Positions 50,033 through 59,574 of a DNA stretch of 64,000 bases are shown one piece after another (the first letter of the stretch is position 1; each line of letters begins with the position of its first letter). The notes beneath the pieces were generated by a model that saw nothing but the letters and a program-made list of their open reading frames with translations, was not told the origin of the DNA and ran no database searches. This stretch comes from Diacronema lutheri (Eukaryota > Haptophyta > Pavlovophyceae > Pavlovales > Pavlovaceae), in NCBI GenBank assembly GCA_019448385.1, contig JAGTXO010000010.1:496001-560000 (forward strand), given 5' to 3'. The position numbers were made by a program, and so were the translations under genes.

Positions 50033-51133
50033 GTGATGGACGCGACGCCCGCAGAGATGGACGTGGCGATGCTCGACGGAGGGGCGAGCCGAACGAGCGA
50101 GCGCCTAAGAGGTTACAGGCGCGCGCTGGCGGGCGGCGCGGTGATGCTCGCGTTCGTCACGCTCGCCATCGTGATCGGTGGCGCGAGCAAGCTCGCGAGG
50201 CATTCTGGCCACCAGCGACCGGTGTCGCTCGGCCCACGCTCGTCGCGCGCGACCTACGTGTACATTTCTTTCCATGGAAACCACCGGAGAAGCCCGACGC
50301 AAGACCAGGGCGTCAATCAGATCTACCGCTACACGCTGCGCCCCGCGGCGATGGCGGCGTCCGGCGTGCCGCCCGACGCGCCCGTGCACGTGCTGCAGCA
50401 CGTGCTCGGCGAGCACACGCGCCTACTGCGCGGCATGCTACTCGAGCCCGCCACGGGCGATCTGTTCGTGGCCAACGCCTACTACGACGATTCCAAAGTC
50501 CTCCGCTTCGGCCCGTGCGAGCCGAACGGCTCGCGCGCATTTGTTGAGCGCGTGGCGCCCCGCGTGCAGGACTCGCGCCTCGTCCACCCGTACGGTCTCG
50601 CGCTGCTCGACGAAACGCTGTACGCGACGACTCAGGACACGGGCTCGATCGTCGGCGTGCGCGTCGCCGAGCGCGATCGCGCGCTTGAGCACTCGCTCGA
50701 GTTTGGGCGTGCGGGACAAAAGGTGGCGTTCCGGGGGCTCGCGAGCTTCGATGGCTGCCTATACGCGGCAGAGGAGGGCTCGAGCTCGGTGCTCAAGCTG
50801 TGCGATGGCGTGCTGCGCGCGTCGATCCACATCCGCAAGCCGATCGGTGTCGTCGTCGACGAGCGCCGCCGGCTCCTTTTTGTGGGCTCGCGCTGGCGCA
50901 AGCGGCCGCGCGTCGCGGCCTTTGATCTTGACAGCCACACAACGGTGCAGGAGTACACGCTCGGTCGGATGACGCACCCCGCCGGGCTGGCTGTCGACGG
51001 CGACCGGCTCTACGTCGCCGAGCAGGACGCGCTGCAGGTTCTCGAGTTTGACATCCCGTCCGGCCAGTTCACGCGCGTCGTCGTTGATGATCTGCCCGAT
51101 GATCCGGAAGGGATGTTGCTCACCACGTGCTAG
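50033..51133 (+). CDS. Membrane-anchored NHL/SMP30-type beta-propeller
   Basis: 366 residues, single exon. An N-terminal anchor ALAGGAVMLAFVTLAIVIGG (about 32-51) makes it a type II protein with an outward propeller. Repeated blades read LFVANAYYDDSKVLRFGP, HPYGLALLDETLYATTQDTG, LASFDGCLYAAEEGSSSVLKL, IGVVVDERRRLLFVGSRW, and HPAGLAVDGDRLYVAEQDAL. Such NHL/SMP-30-like blades usually bind ligands or hydrolyse small lactones; no catalytic metal site is evident. The neighbour CCDC112 is divergent (about 150 bp apart); the SLC25 gene is convergent after a poly-C spacer. Confidence 0.78.
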   Translation: MMDATPAEMDVAMLDGGASRTSERLRGYRRALAGGAVMLAFVTLAIVIGGASKLARHSGHQRPVSLGPRSSRATYVYISFHGNHRRSPTQDQGVNQIYRYTLRPAAMAASGVPPDAPVHVLQHVLGEHTRLLRGMLLEPATGDLFVANAYYDDSKVLRFGPCEPNGSRAFVERVAPRVQDSRLVHPYGLALLDETLYATTQDTGSIVGVRVAERDRALEHSLEFGRAGQKVAFRGLASFDGCLYAAEEGSSSVLKLCDGVLRASIHIRKPIGVVVDERRRLLFVGSRWRKRPRVAAFDLDSHTTVQEYTLGRMTHPAGLAVDGDRLYVAEQDALQVLEFDIPSGQFTRVVVDDLPDDPEGMLLTTC

Positions 51134-51207
51134 CGCCCTCGAGGAACCACCCCCCCCCCCCCCCCCCCCTCGAGGCCATGCCCGCTGGGAGCCAAGCAGG
51201 TGGACCG
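51134..51207. other. Convergent spacer with poly-C
   Basis: A 20-base C run at 51150-51169, flanked by CCCTCGAGG and CCTCGAGG on either side. Confidence 0.8.
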
Positions 51208-52062
51208 TCACGCGAGCAGGCCTCGCAGGCGCTTGTATACGACAAAAGTGACCGAGTTGACGGGGAAGGCACGCATGAGGCACGTGCCCAGCCCGCGGAA
51301 GAAGAAGGCGGCGCCGTGCCGCGCGTGTATCGTGCGCACCGCGTGCTCGATCGTCCGCTCGTTCGGGCGCGAAGAGAGCGGAAGCGCCTGCAGGTGCGTC
51401 TTGACCGTGTCGAGTGGGTACGCCAGCAGCCAGGCGAGCATGCCGCTCAGCCCGCCGGCGAAGAAGGTGGCGGGCTCGCCGACGAGCGCGGGCGAGAGGC
51501 GGGGCAGGTGGTGCTCGAGCGCCTCGTACGCTACAAAGTAGGCGCCGGTCGTCGGCGAGTCGCGCGCGACGGTGACGAGCGAGCCGCGGTACATGCCGGC
51601 GATGCCCTCGGCGCGCAGGATGGCGCGCGCGCAGTCGGACGAGTTGCGAAAAGTCGCCGCGCGCCCGCCGGCACGGTCGACTTGCATCTGGCACTTGACC
51701 AGGTCGAACGGGACGAGCGCGCTCACGGAGATGAGCCCCGCGTATGAGCCCGCGAGGAAGGACTTGGTCGCGCGGCTCCACGGCTTGCCCTCGACGACGG
51801 CGTGGCCGTGGCCGAAGCCGCCAAACATGATGGCGTTGAGGACAAACGAGTTGAGCACCGGCGGCAAGATGCCCCGGTAGACGCCGAGGATGCCCTCGTG
51901 CCGTATCGTCTTGCGCAGGCAGTCGAACGGCCCCGTGTACGCGGTGCCGAGCGACTGCAGGCGCACCTTGATGAAGTCGAAGGGCTGGCCGATGAAGACG
52001 CCGCACGCTCCGCCGATGCCGCCGGCGCATAGCTCTGCCGAGATCGGGTCCAGCGCGACCAT
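51208..52062 (-). CDS. Mitochondrial carrier (SLC25 family)
   Basis: 284 residues from MVALDPISAELCAGGIGG. Three repeats, each with the signature PFDFIKVRLQ, PFDLVKCQMQV and PLDTVKTHLQ, followed by aromatic-G motifs (GVYRG, GMYRGS, FFRGLGTC). Six membrane segments are expected. It exchanges metabolites across the inner mitochondrial membrane. The layout resembles the carnitine/acylcarnitine and ornithine subgroup, but the substrate is not decided by eye. An upstream in-frame ATG at 52182 would overlap the divergent neighbour. The start pair (52062 and 52188) is 125 bp apart. Confidence 0.9.
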   Translation of the reverse strand: MVALDPISAELCAGGIGGACGVFIGQPFDFIKVRLQSLGTAYTGPFDCLRKTIRHEGILGVYRGILPPVLNSFVLNAIMFGGFGHGHAVVEGKPWSRATKSFLAGSYAGLISVSALVPFDLVKCQMQVDRAGGRAATFRNSSDCARAILRAEGIAGMYRGSLVTVARDSPTTGAYFVAYEALEHHLPRLSPALVGEPATFFAGGLSGMLAWLLAYPLDTVKTHLQALPLSSRPNERTIEHAVRTIHARHGAAFFFRGLGTCLMRAFPVNSVTFVVYKRLRGLLA

Positions 52063-52187
52063 CGGTGGCGCGCACGGCGTGCGCCAGCCACCACTCGCAC
52101 CTGCGCGCACGACGCCAGCCACACTCTGGCTGGCGCCCACTTTCTCGCTCCCGCGCGAGCGCCACGGAAGCACGTCAATCAATCATC

Positions 52188-52586
52188 ATGGCGGCGCACG
52201 CATGGGGTGTCTTCGCGCTCGTCGCGCTGGCCGGCGCGCACGCCCACGCGCCCTCGCGCCACGGCTTGTCGCTGCGCTCCGTTGCCTCAACGGCGCGCGC
52301 GCCGGCGGCGCGGCCCCAGCGCGTTGCTGAGCGCCTCGCGGCGAGGAGCCGCGTGCGCGCTACGGACGGCGAGCGCGACATCGTTGACGCGCCGGACACC
52401 GCCTCCGCGGCAGAGCGGCGCGGCTCGGCGGATCCTGCGTTCAAAGCGACCGACATTTTGACCGCGCTGCCCTACGCGCTCGGGCTTGTCGCCTTCACCA
52501 CGCTCTTCCTCTCGCAAGCCGGCCTGCTGGACGATTGGAAGCCGTTTGGCGATTTTGAGATCCCGGCCGAGTGGCTGCAGGAGTGA
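52188..52586 (+). CDS. Small membrane protein with probable plastid leader
   Basis: 132 residues. The N-terminus MAAHAWGVFALVALAGAHAH is a signal peptide, and the next 40 residues are basic, Ala/Arg/Ser-rich and acid-free (APSRHGLSLRSVASTARAPA), a bipartite presequence as used for complex plastids. After an acidic linker comes one membrane segment, ALPYALGLVAFTTLFLS, and a short tail ending FEIPAEWLQE. The size and shape resemble low-mass thylakoid or envelope proteins, but I do not recognise the family. The call of plastid targeting is an inference from composition. Confidence 0.65.
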   Translation: MAAHAWGVFALVALAGAHAHAPSRHGLSLRSVASTARAPAARPQRVAERLAARSRVRATDGERDIVDAPDTASAAERRGSADPAFKATDILTALPYALGLVAFTTLFLSQAGLLDDWKPFGDFEIPAEWLQE

Positions 52587-52755
52587 GCACGCGAGGGGCG
52601 TACAGTTGCCGTCCACTGCGCCGCACGGGCGCAGTGCGTCTCCGGTCTCGCACACCTCCCACGCCACACGTTCCGGGAAAATGAGGGGCAGGGGTGATGG
52701 GGGGGTGGGGGGGGTCCACTGCACCGCATGCCTTCACGGAGTCGTACCGCGCATG

Positions 52756-55627
52756 CTACGTCATGCGCTTGACGCTCAAAGTGAGCGGCTCGGACGGCGC
52801 GCGCGAATGGCCATAGAGCGCCGTTCCGCCGCGCTCCCAAGAGCGCGCGTTCGCGCCGCCCTGCTCCGCTCGCGCGCGCACGGCCGACGCCGCGCTGCTC
52901 GCTGCCGCCACCGAGCCAAGGCAGCTCGTCCCTGGACGAGCGCAGGCCGCGAGCGCCGCCACGGAGCCAACGGGCATTGACCCCCTGCGCGAGGCATCGA
53001 AGTGCAACGGCTTGCGCTCGAGCGCGGCCATGATCGCGCCGCTCTGCTGCGACGATCGGCGCTCGGATGCGCTCACGGGCTGCGAGGCCCGGCGGTTTCG
53101 CTCGCCGAGCGCACGGTCCGCGCCAGAAGTCCGGACGAGGACCGGCCGGCGCAGGCTCGCGGCAGCCATCGCAGCGCTCGTCGCCGGCAGCTCGCCACGC
53201 CACGAGTCCGGCTTTGGTCCGGCCGTGACCCCGCGCGCGCCGGCGAGTGCGCCGAGCCCAGCGTCCGCAGCGCTTGCGAGCGGCGCGCCCAACGCGTTCG
53301 GCCAGCGGTTGGGTGCGCCCTCGGCTCCGCCAGGCGACGCGACGGCGCCATCTTTAAAAGGCGACGCCATCGCTGACGCGTGGCTGAGGGCACCCATTGG
53401 AGACAGCGCGCTGGCGGACAGGCGCGCCGCGCGGGGCGCTTCGGCACGCGCCGTCGTCGCGGGTGGGTGGGAGCTGCCGAGCGATGGCGGGCGTGCGCCG
53501 CCATCGCTCGCGCGCGATGCCGGAGCATCAGCCGCGAGCGCGCCGCTCGCGCCGCTCGGCGCGCCGAGCACACCGCCGGTGGCCGTCACGACGCTGCCGC
53601 TCGCGCCCGCCGCGAGCTGCGCCGCCGCATCCGCGGCGCGTGAGCCTGGCTTGATCGAGCTTGAGCGCGACGGCGGGTTCCGGCGCACGCCCGCACCGGA
53701 CTGCACGCCAAGAGGCTTGTTCTCGGGCACGGCGGCCGTCGGCGTGGCGGCGTACGATGAGGTGGGCGTGGCGGCGGAGGGCGAGTCGAGCTCCGAGCCA
53801 GGCGCCGCGCGCAGCGCGCTGGAGACGGCGTTCGGCTGCGGCGACGTGGAGGCCGCATCGCCCTCGCACGCGCCCGAGCTAAACCCAGTCGCGCCCGGGC
53901 TGTTCTCGGGCGGCGAGCATTGCAGCGGCGGCAGCTTGCCGCGCGGCTGCGCGCGCGCGCCGCCGCGCGGCTGCGCGCTGCGCAGGCTGAGCGACAGGCC
54001 GCGCGCCGAGCGCCGGAAGGCGTCAGTGGCTGACTGTGGCGCGTCCGTGGCGTCCTCGGACAGTCCGGGCCGTCCGGCCGCGCTCGTGGCCTCGTGGCCG
54101 CGCCCGTATGTGGGCATGCGTGCGAGCGTGTCCGCCGTGCTCTCACCCGGCTGCTTGTCCGGCATGCCGCGCCGGAGCGTCGCCGATCGGCCGAAGGCAA
54201 TCACCCACCGGACGCGCGACTCGACCTGCCCGCCCGAGTTTTTGGAGACGAGGCCCATGATTTCAAAGTCGGCGCGCAGGATTGGCTTGCCCGTGCGCGG
54301 GTCGGTGTACACAATCCTCTCGACGAGGTCCTCAATGAAGCTCGCGTAACTGCGCCGCATCGCGCGAGCGTGTGGCGACCCGCGCGGAGGTGAGCGGCGA
54401 GCGAAGTGCCGCGCGGCGCCGCGCGCTGCGCGCGCGGTCGCGCCGCGGCCGTAGCCGGGCGACGCGGGGGCCGCGACGTGTACGGAAGTAGCAAGGCGCC
54501 GCCAGCCGCGCGCCGCGCGCGTCGCTCGCGCGCGGTGCCGCCTCACGTGGCCTCTTCCATCGTGTGCGTGTTCACGTCGGCCAATTCGAACCACGAGCGG
54601 CAAAACGCGTCGCGGCCGATCCGCGCGTCTTTGCCGCCGCCGTTCGTGTCGGCGTCCCAGTCGCGCTGCGCGGAAGCAAGCGCCTCGTCCGGGTCGGTGC
54701 GCCGCGTAAGCGTCAAGTAGATCTTGCTGTGACCGTTTCGTGTCGGCGACCCGGGGTCAGCGCACGGCGCGCACGGCGTCAGCGCGGGCGCGTGGGCGAG
54801 AGCGCGGCGAAACGGCGGGGCGAAGAGAAGGCGGCGCACCGGCTGATCTCCGCGTACTCTGCCCAGCCGAGCGTCGCCTCACCGTCCGCGTCTACGACCT
54901 TCTTTCCATCCTTGGCCCCCTTGCCGCCGTTGGCACGTGCGAGCGAGCGCGCGGCATTCCACGCGCGGTCGAGCGCGGCCTGCACGCGGTCGGAGCGCCA
55001 CATGCGCTCGCGCCGCAAGTTCATTGCGGGCGTGTACCACTCGTTGACCTTGCGTTTACCCGTCTTGAAGGGGTTTGGTAAGTAGCGATCGTTGACGGCA
55101 GTGACCATCCCGCCGTACCGGCGGCGCGTGCGGAGCTTGCGCCAGCAGCGCTGGATGCGCGAGACCGCGGGGAACGAGGATTGGAGTGCCGCAATGCCGA
55201 AGACGAGCAGGCGGTTCCAGCCCTTGCGCGCCCGCATCACGCGCCATTGCCGCTGCACGCGCGTCACGCATTCGACGAGCAGCGCCCTCGCGCGCCAGCG
55301 CCGTTGGATGCGCCTTGCCGCGAGAGAAGCGTCGCGCTGAATAGGCGAGGCGACGAGTGTGAATTCGGCACCCTCATCGCTCTCGTCGGCCGACGGCGGC
55401 GTCTCGAGCCCCAGCCCCTCGATCGCAGACATTGGCATCGCGAGGTGACCCGTCGCGGCGCGACCGGTTCGCGCGCGCGCCACGGCTCCCGCGTCAGCGT
55501 CGGCGTGGGAACGCCACTGATGCTGGATGCGCTCTGCCGCGCGCGTGTGCTTTCGTAAAAGCGTCGGAGCCTCCTCGTCCTCGTCCTCCTCGAGGACGTC
55601 GCCGCTTGTAGGGCCCTCCACCGACAT
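52756..55627 (-). CDS. IQ-motif protein with EF-hand-like core
   Basis: Start at 55627 (MSVEGPTSGDVLEEDED). Exon 1 runs to about 54850, exon 2 from about 54735 to 54548, exon 3 from about 54353 to 52756; joins are GT-AG and frames agree (exon 2 ends EEAT, exon 3 begins YASFIEDL). Exon 1 has five or so IQ motifs: AAERIQHQWRSH, AARRIQRRWRARALL, VTRVQRQWRVMRARK, VSRIQRCWRKLRTRRR. Then LGWAEYAEIS, a paired segment DWDADTNGGGKDARIG like a degenerate EF-hand loop, and FCRSWFELADVNT. The last 470 residues are disordered, Ala/Ser/Pro-rich with many RRxS sites. IQ motifs bind calmodulin; related proteins with this order occur in flagellates. T5A5 lies about 50 bp upstream. Confidence 0.72.
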
Positions 55628-55676
55628 GGCGTCCAGACAGGCAACTGACAGGCACGCAAGTTAAAGGACGTTTTAC

Positions 55677-55686
55677 TTTTTAAAAA
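55677..55686. promoter_or_regulatory. TTTTTAAAAA box upstream of the IQ gene
   Basis: A perfect 10-bp AT palindrome 50 bp before the IQ gene's start, in the 66-bp gap behind the TauD-like gene's stop. Same type as at 8510, 14009 and 15666. Confidence 0.45.
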
Positions 55687-55693
55687 CTCGTCG

Positions 55694-57091
55694 CTAGACG
55701 ACGAGCGCCCTGCCCGCGCTCGTGCAGTGCTGCTCGGCCACGAGCGACGCGAGCACCTTGCGCGAGCCCGCGGGCCCGCTCCACGGCCGCCGCGCGTGCA
55801 TCACCTGGTAGTTGCAGATGAGTGCGACGTCGCCCGCCTTGCGACGGCGCGCGGGCGGCGGCGGTGCGCGCGCGCGAGAGAGAGCGTCGGCGAGGGGCGC
55901 GCCTGGGCGCGTCACGTGCGCGCGCGCGCGCGTGCGCGCGCAGTCGAGAGGGCATAGGGCAGGAGCCCGCCCGGGGGTTGGGTGGGAAGGAAAAAAAAAG
56001 AAAGAAAAAAAAGATGGGGGAGGCGGGTAGGGGACGGGGAGGGGCGTCGTGCACTGCGGGGCTTCGCGCTGTCGTGTGTTATGCCGGCCAAGCCGCGCGC
56101 GCACCTGCCACTGCACGTCGACGGCGTGCTGCTCGCACAGCCGCTTGGCGTCGAGCAGCACGTGCAGCTCGACGCGCGAGCCGTCTGCGAAGCGGACGCA
56201 CTCGTCGACGGCCTCCTGCGTCGGCGTGTCGACGAGCGGATCGAACCCGCCGCCATCCTGGCCGACGCGGCCAAACTCGAGCGCGTTGGCAATGGTGGCG
56301 ATGAGCTGGTTGAAGAAGCACTCGCGCGTCGTGCCCGGTGCCGTCTTGACCGCGTCGAGCCGAGGCGTGACGCACTTTAAAAAGTCGGGCGCGAGCTCTG
56401 CGCCGTTCGGGCCGCGCCCCCACTCCCACTCCCAACCGCCGCGCGCCATCTTGGCCTCGCACTCGGCCTTGGTCTCGGCGTGGAAGAAGGACTTCCACGA
56501 GCGCCCCGCGCCCTTGCTCGCGTCCTGCGCCGGCCCCGCGAAGACTGTGTACCGCACGCCCACGTCATTGCACTTTTGCACAAACGCCGGATGCGCGCGC
56601 TTGAGCTCCTCGAGCACAAAGTGGGACGAGACGAGGCCAGTGCCGCCGCCGTCGCCGGGTGCGGCGGGTTGCTCGCAGCAGAAGAAGACGCGGCTCGGCC
56701 ACAGCGGCGTCTGCGCCTGCTCGTGGTGGAAGATGAGGCCGCCGCTCTTGCCCTCATTGGTCGTGCAAATGCGATGGGTGCACCGCTTTCGCACGGCGAA
56801 GGACATCGAGCGCGTGTATGAGAGGTCCTCCCAGCCGCGGAAGGCGGAGACGAACGCGTCAAAGTCCTCCGCCGTGCGCATTGGGAAGCTGCGGAACAGC
56901 ACGGCGCCATGCGCGGCGAGCGCCTTCTCAATCGTCGGCTGGTGCTCCGCGACCCACGCCGCGACGGCCGGCACGTCCACGGCTGGCGACGCGCATTGCA
57001 CGACAAGCGGCAGCGTGACACCGCCGATCGTGCGCTGCTCCGCCGAAGTGGCGACGCGGCCCAGCTCGCCAAAGAAGAGGGGCTCGTCCAT
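55694..57091 (-). CDS. TauD/TfdA-like Fe(II)/2-oxoglutarate dioxygenase
   Basis: Two exons: 57091-56105 and 55837-55694, with a 267-bp intron that contains a pyrimidine-rich CTTTTTTTTCTTTC tract in the transcript. About 376 residues. Features: GAVLFRSFPMRTAEDFDAFV, then FHHEQAQTPLWPSRVFFCCE (iron ligands His-x-Glu, as in clavaminate-synthase-like members), GGGTGLVSS, then ECFFNQLIATIANALEFG, and in exon 2 VALICNYQVMHARRPWSG plus R for the distal His and 2-oxoglutarate Arg. The family hydroxylates small molecules; the substrate cannot be named. The start codons of this gene and the galactokinase-like gene are only 29 bp apart. Confidence 0.86.
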   Translation of the reverse strand: MDEPLFFGELGRVATSAEQRTIGGVTLPLVVQCASPAVDVPAVAAWVAEHQPTIEKALAAHGAVLFRSFPMRTAEDFDAFVSAFRGWEDLSYTRSMSFAVRKRCTHRICTTNEGKSGGLIFHHEQAQTPLWPSRVFFCCEQPAAPGDGGGTGLVSSHFVLEELKRAHPAFVQKCNDVGVRYTVFAGPAQDASKGAGRSWKSFFHAETKAECEAKMARGGWEWEWGRGPNGAELAPDFLKCVTPRLDAVKTAPGTTRECFFNQLIATIANALEFGRVGQDGGGFDPLVDTPTQEAVDECVRFADGSRVELHVLLDAKRLCEQHAVDVQWQVRARLGRHNTRQREAPQCTTPLPVPYPPPPSFFSFFFFPSHPTPGRAPALCPLDCARTRARAHVTRPGAPLADALSRARAPPPPARRRKAGDVALICNYQVMHARRPWSGPAGSRKVLASLVAEQHCTSAGRALVV

Positions 57092-57120
57092 GGTTTGACT
57101 CGGGTTCGACTTCGCGGCGG
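57092..57120. promoter_or_regulatory. 29-bp gap between divergent start codons
   Basis: Contains GACTCGGGTTCGACTTCGC and no TATA-like box. One or both transcripts must start within or across the other gene's 5' end, or have nearly leaderless mRNA. Confidence 0.4.
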
Positions 57121-58616
57121 ATGGCGGACGGTATATTGTTCTTCCGCTCGTGGCCGGGTGGCCCGCCGACGCTCGGGGAGTGGGTGTCGGCCGAAGGCGC
57201 GATCGCGGCGAGCTGCGCGCGCTCGGGCCTTTCCGACGCCGCTGCCGCGTCACGCGCGGCGATGGCTGTCGCGTGCGCGCGCCGGCTGCTCGGCGCGGGC
57301 GTGCCGCCGTCGAGCGCGGCGCGCGCCTTCCACGTGCCCGGACGCGTGGAGCTGTTCGGCAAGCACACGGACTATGCAGGCGGGCGGAGTTTGCTCGGTG
57401 CGATCGAGCGTGGCTTCATCGTCCTCGCGTGCGCGCGCGCAGACGCCCTTGTGCGCGTGCACCGCGTCGGCGCGGACGCGGATGCGGACTGGCGCGGCCC
57501 GCCGTCCGCCGCATCCGCCGCGAGCGCGGCGCATAGCGCGGCGGACGTGGCGGAGGCGTCGCTCGCGGAGGAGATGCGCATTTCCGATCAAGACGACTGG
57601 GCTCTTTACCCGCTCACAGCCGTGCGGCGCATCGCGCGTAATTTTGGCGCCTGCGCCGAGCTCTCGACCGGCGCCGACCTCGCGCTCGCGTGCGACCTGC
57701 CGCCCGCCTCGGGCCTCTCGTCCTCGTCGGCGCTCATCACGGCAACGGTGCTCGCGCTTGCGAGCGCGCGCGGCCTGTGTGACTCGTTCGCCTTCACGCG
57801 CCACTTCCCGCCCTCGCGCGCGGGCCTCGAGGCCCTCGCCGCGTATATTGGCTGCACACGGCGATCCTGTGCTGCCGCGCCGGTCGCGCCGACCTCTTCA
57901 GCTTTTGCCCCGTGCGGCACGAGGGCTCTGCCGCTGTCGGGCTGTCCTGTCATCTCGTCATCGGCTGCAGTGGCCGACTGGCGCGCAAGGCAGCGGGCGC
58001 GCGCGCCGAGTACAACGCCGCGGCGGCGGACGCTGAGGCAGCGCTCGCCGAGTGGCACACGCTCACAGGCCGCACGCACGACACCACCCTCGCGATGGCG
58101 CTCGCGTCCAGCTCGACCGCGCTCGCGCAGCTCGTCGGCGCGCTCGGAGCGGCCAGCGCGCCAACGGCCGCAAACGGCTGCGCGCGGCCCTCGGCCGGAG
58201 CGGGTGCGCGCGCGCGCATCGCGGCGCGTGTAGAACAGTTTGCCCTCGAGTCGAACGAGCTCGCGCCCGCCGCGCTTCGCGCGCTCGCCGACGGTGATAT
58301 GCGCGCGCTCGGCGTGCTCGCCGCGCACTCGCACTTGGCCGGGGACAGCGCGCTTGGCAACCAGGTCGGCGAGACGCGCGCGCTCGTCGCGCTCGCGCGC
58401 ACGCTCGGCGCGCACGCGGCGAGCGCGTTCGGTGCGGGGTTCGGCGGCGCGGTGTGGGCGTGGGTTGACGCCGCCGGCGCCGACACCTTTGCGCGTGAGT
58501 GGGCGCGCGCGTACGCGGCAGAGCCGGGCGTGAGCCGCGAGGCGGTCGCGCTCTCCGCCTTTTTTGCGACGCCGCTCGGGCCGGGCGCGTTCGAGCTCAG
58601 CCCTGTCGTCTTGTGA
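57121..58616 (+). pseudogene. GHMP kinase (galactokinase-like) with a missing segment
   Basis: Start at 57121. The first part has the galactokinase signature FHVPGRVELFGKHTDYAGG (about residues 64-82) and the ATP loop LPPASGLSSSSALITAT. The second part, in another frame, has HTAILCCRAGRADLFSFCP, VIGCSGRLARKAAGARAEYN and near the end GAGFGGAVWAWVDAAG (motif 3). Between AAYIG and HTAIL the family normally has about 20 residues including GTxGGSxD with the catalytic aspartate; here they are absent and the frame changes at about 57860. No GT-AG intron explains this without deleting conserved sequence. Hence a small deletion (true loss or assembly error). The family phosphorylates sugars at C1. Confidence 0.75.
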
Positions 58617-58779
58617 TTCTGCTGACCTCCGCGCGTGAACACACCTATATAGGGCGCGGTCCGGGCTGGTCCGGCCAGTGTAAGGCTGAGAGTACGACCC
58701 GGGTCGTACAATCAAGGGTTAAAAGCCAGGCAATGAGCGCTCGAGGGGTCGGAGCGATGCTTAGGACGAGCCTAGGACC

Positions 58780-59100
58780 GAGACCCCCCTCCTGACCGGC
58801 CGATTTTGAGTAGAATTCGGGGTCGAGCGGGCGCGGCGGACGGAGGGCCCGAGCCGGGCCGACGGAGGTACCGACCCCGGAATGCGGGCGACCGGAAGGG
58901 CTTGGGTGATTGACGCAGAGTAGAATAGAATGGCGGATTCCGGGGGGGATCGCAACTGGCATCGCGCAAGCTGAGGCCCTCTGACTGACCGGACCGCGCC
59001 GAGTGCGCGTGCACCCCGTGGAGGGCGCGGCCAGTCGGACACTCTTCGCGACTGAGCTCGCCGCGGCATACCGTGCGCTGCGCCGGCGCGCTACTTGCCG
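58780..59100 (+). repeat. Left terminal sequence of element 2
   Basis: Holds CTGACCGGCCGATTTTGAGT, a GGCCGG-rich stretch, GGCGGATTCCGGGGGGGATC, and GCTGAGGCCCTCTGACTGAC, each with a counterpart in the same order at element 1's ends (the last at 11-30). This is the direct evidence for a shared family. Confidence 0.8.
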
Positions 59101-59512
59101 TTGGCCGAGCTGCGGGTGTCGCGCACGGCCGTGCTGCGCAGCCAGCGCCTCGATGCGCCGGTGGCCGGAACCAGCGCCTCGACAGCATGTTGGCTCACTT
59201 GGGCTCGGTGCGCGGTGCGCGGCTCTGCCGGCGCGGGCGCGTGCGCGGGCGCGGGCGCGACGCTTCGGACTCGCTGCCCGGCTCTGCCTGTGCGGGCGCG
59301 ATGCACTCGGACTCGATGCCCGGCTCTGCCTTCGTGGGCGCGGTCGCGGGCACGGGCGCGCCCTCGACCCCGTCGCGGTTGAAGACATCGAACTCGACGC
59401 ACACGCCGTGGTCCTTGAAGTCGGTGGCCTCGCTGTCGTTCGCGTAAGCCTCGGGCGAACTCGCAACGAGCGACGACATCTCGGCGTGGAGCCAGCACAT
59501 CTCATGCTGCAC
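59091..59512 (-). pseudogene. Terminal gene of element 2 (unknown function)
   Basis: Starts MQHEMCWLHAEMSSLV at 59512, followed by FKDHGVCVEFDVFNRDG and a Pro/Glu/Ser-rich repeat region with several copies of a PGIESEC/PGSESEA-like phrase. It reads outward, as the terminal gene of element 1 does, and stops at a similar distance from the element end. No family is recognised. Broken about once. Confidence 0.4.
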
Positions 59513-59574
59513 CGCGTGATCAGGTTCTTGAGCGCTCCGTTGAAAGAGTCACTCTCACGGAGGCGCTCGCTGCA

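Noticed and set aside
56228-56245. T-loop-like GGGTTCGATCC on the minus strand
   Set aside because: Coding sequence of the TauD-like dioxygenase (GFDPLVDT); no tRNA fold.
57842-57898. Short GT-AG intron (GTATATTGG...CTCTTCAG) to explain the galactokinase frame change
   Set aside because: It would remove the conserved HTAILCCRAGRADLFS segment and still not supply the missing catalytic motif.
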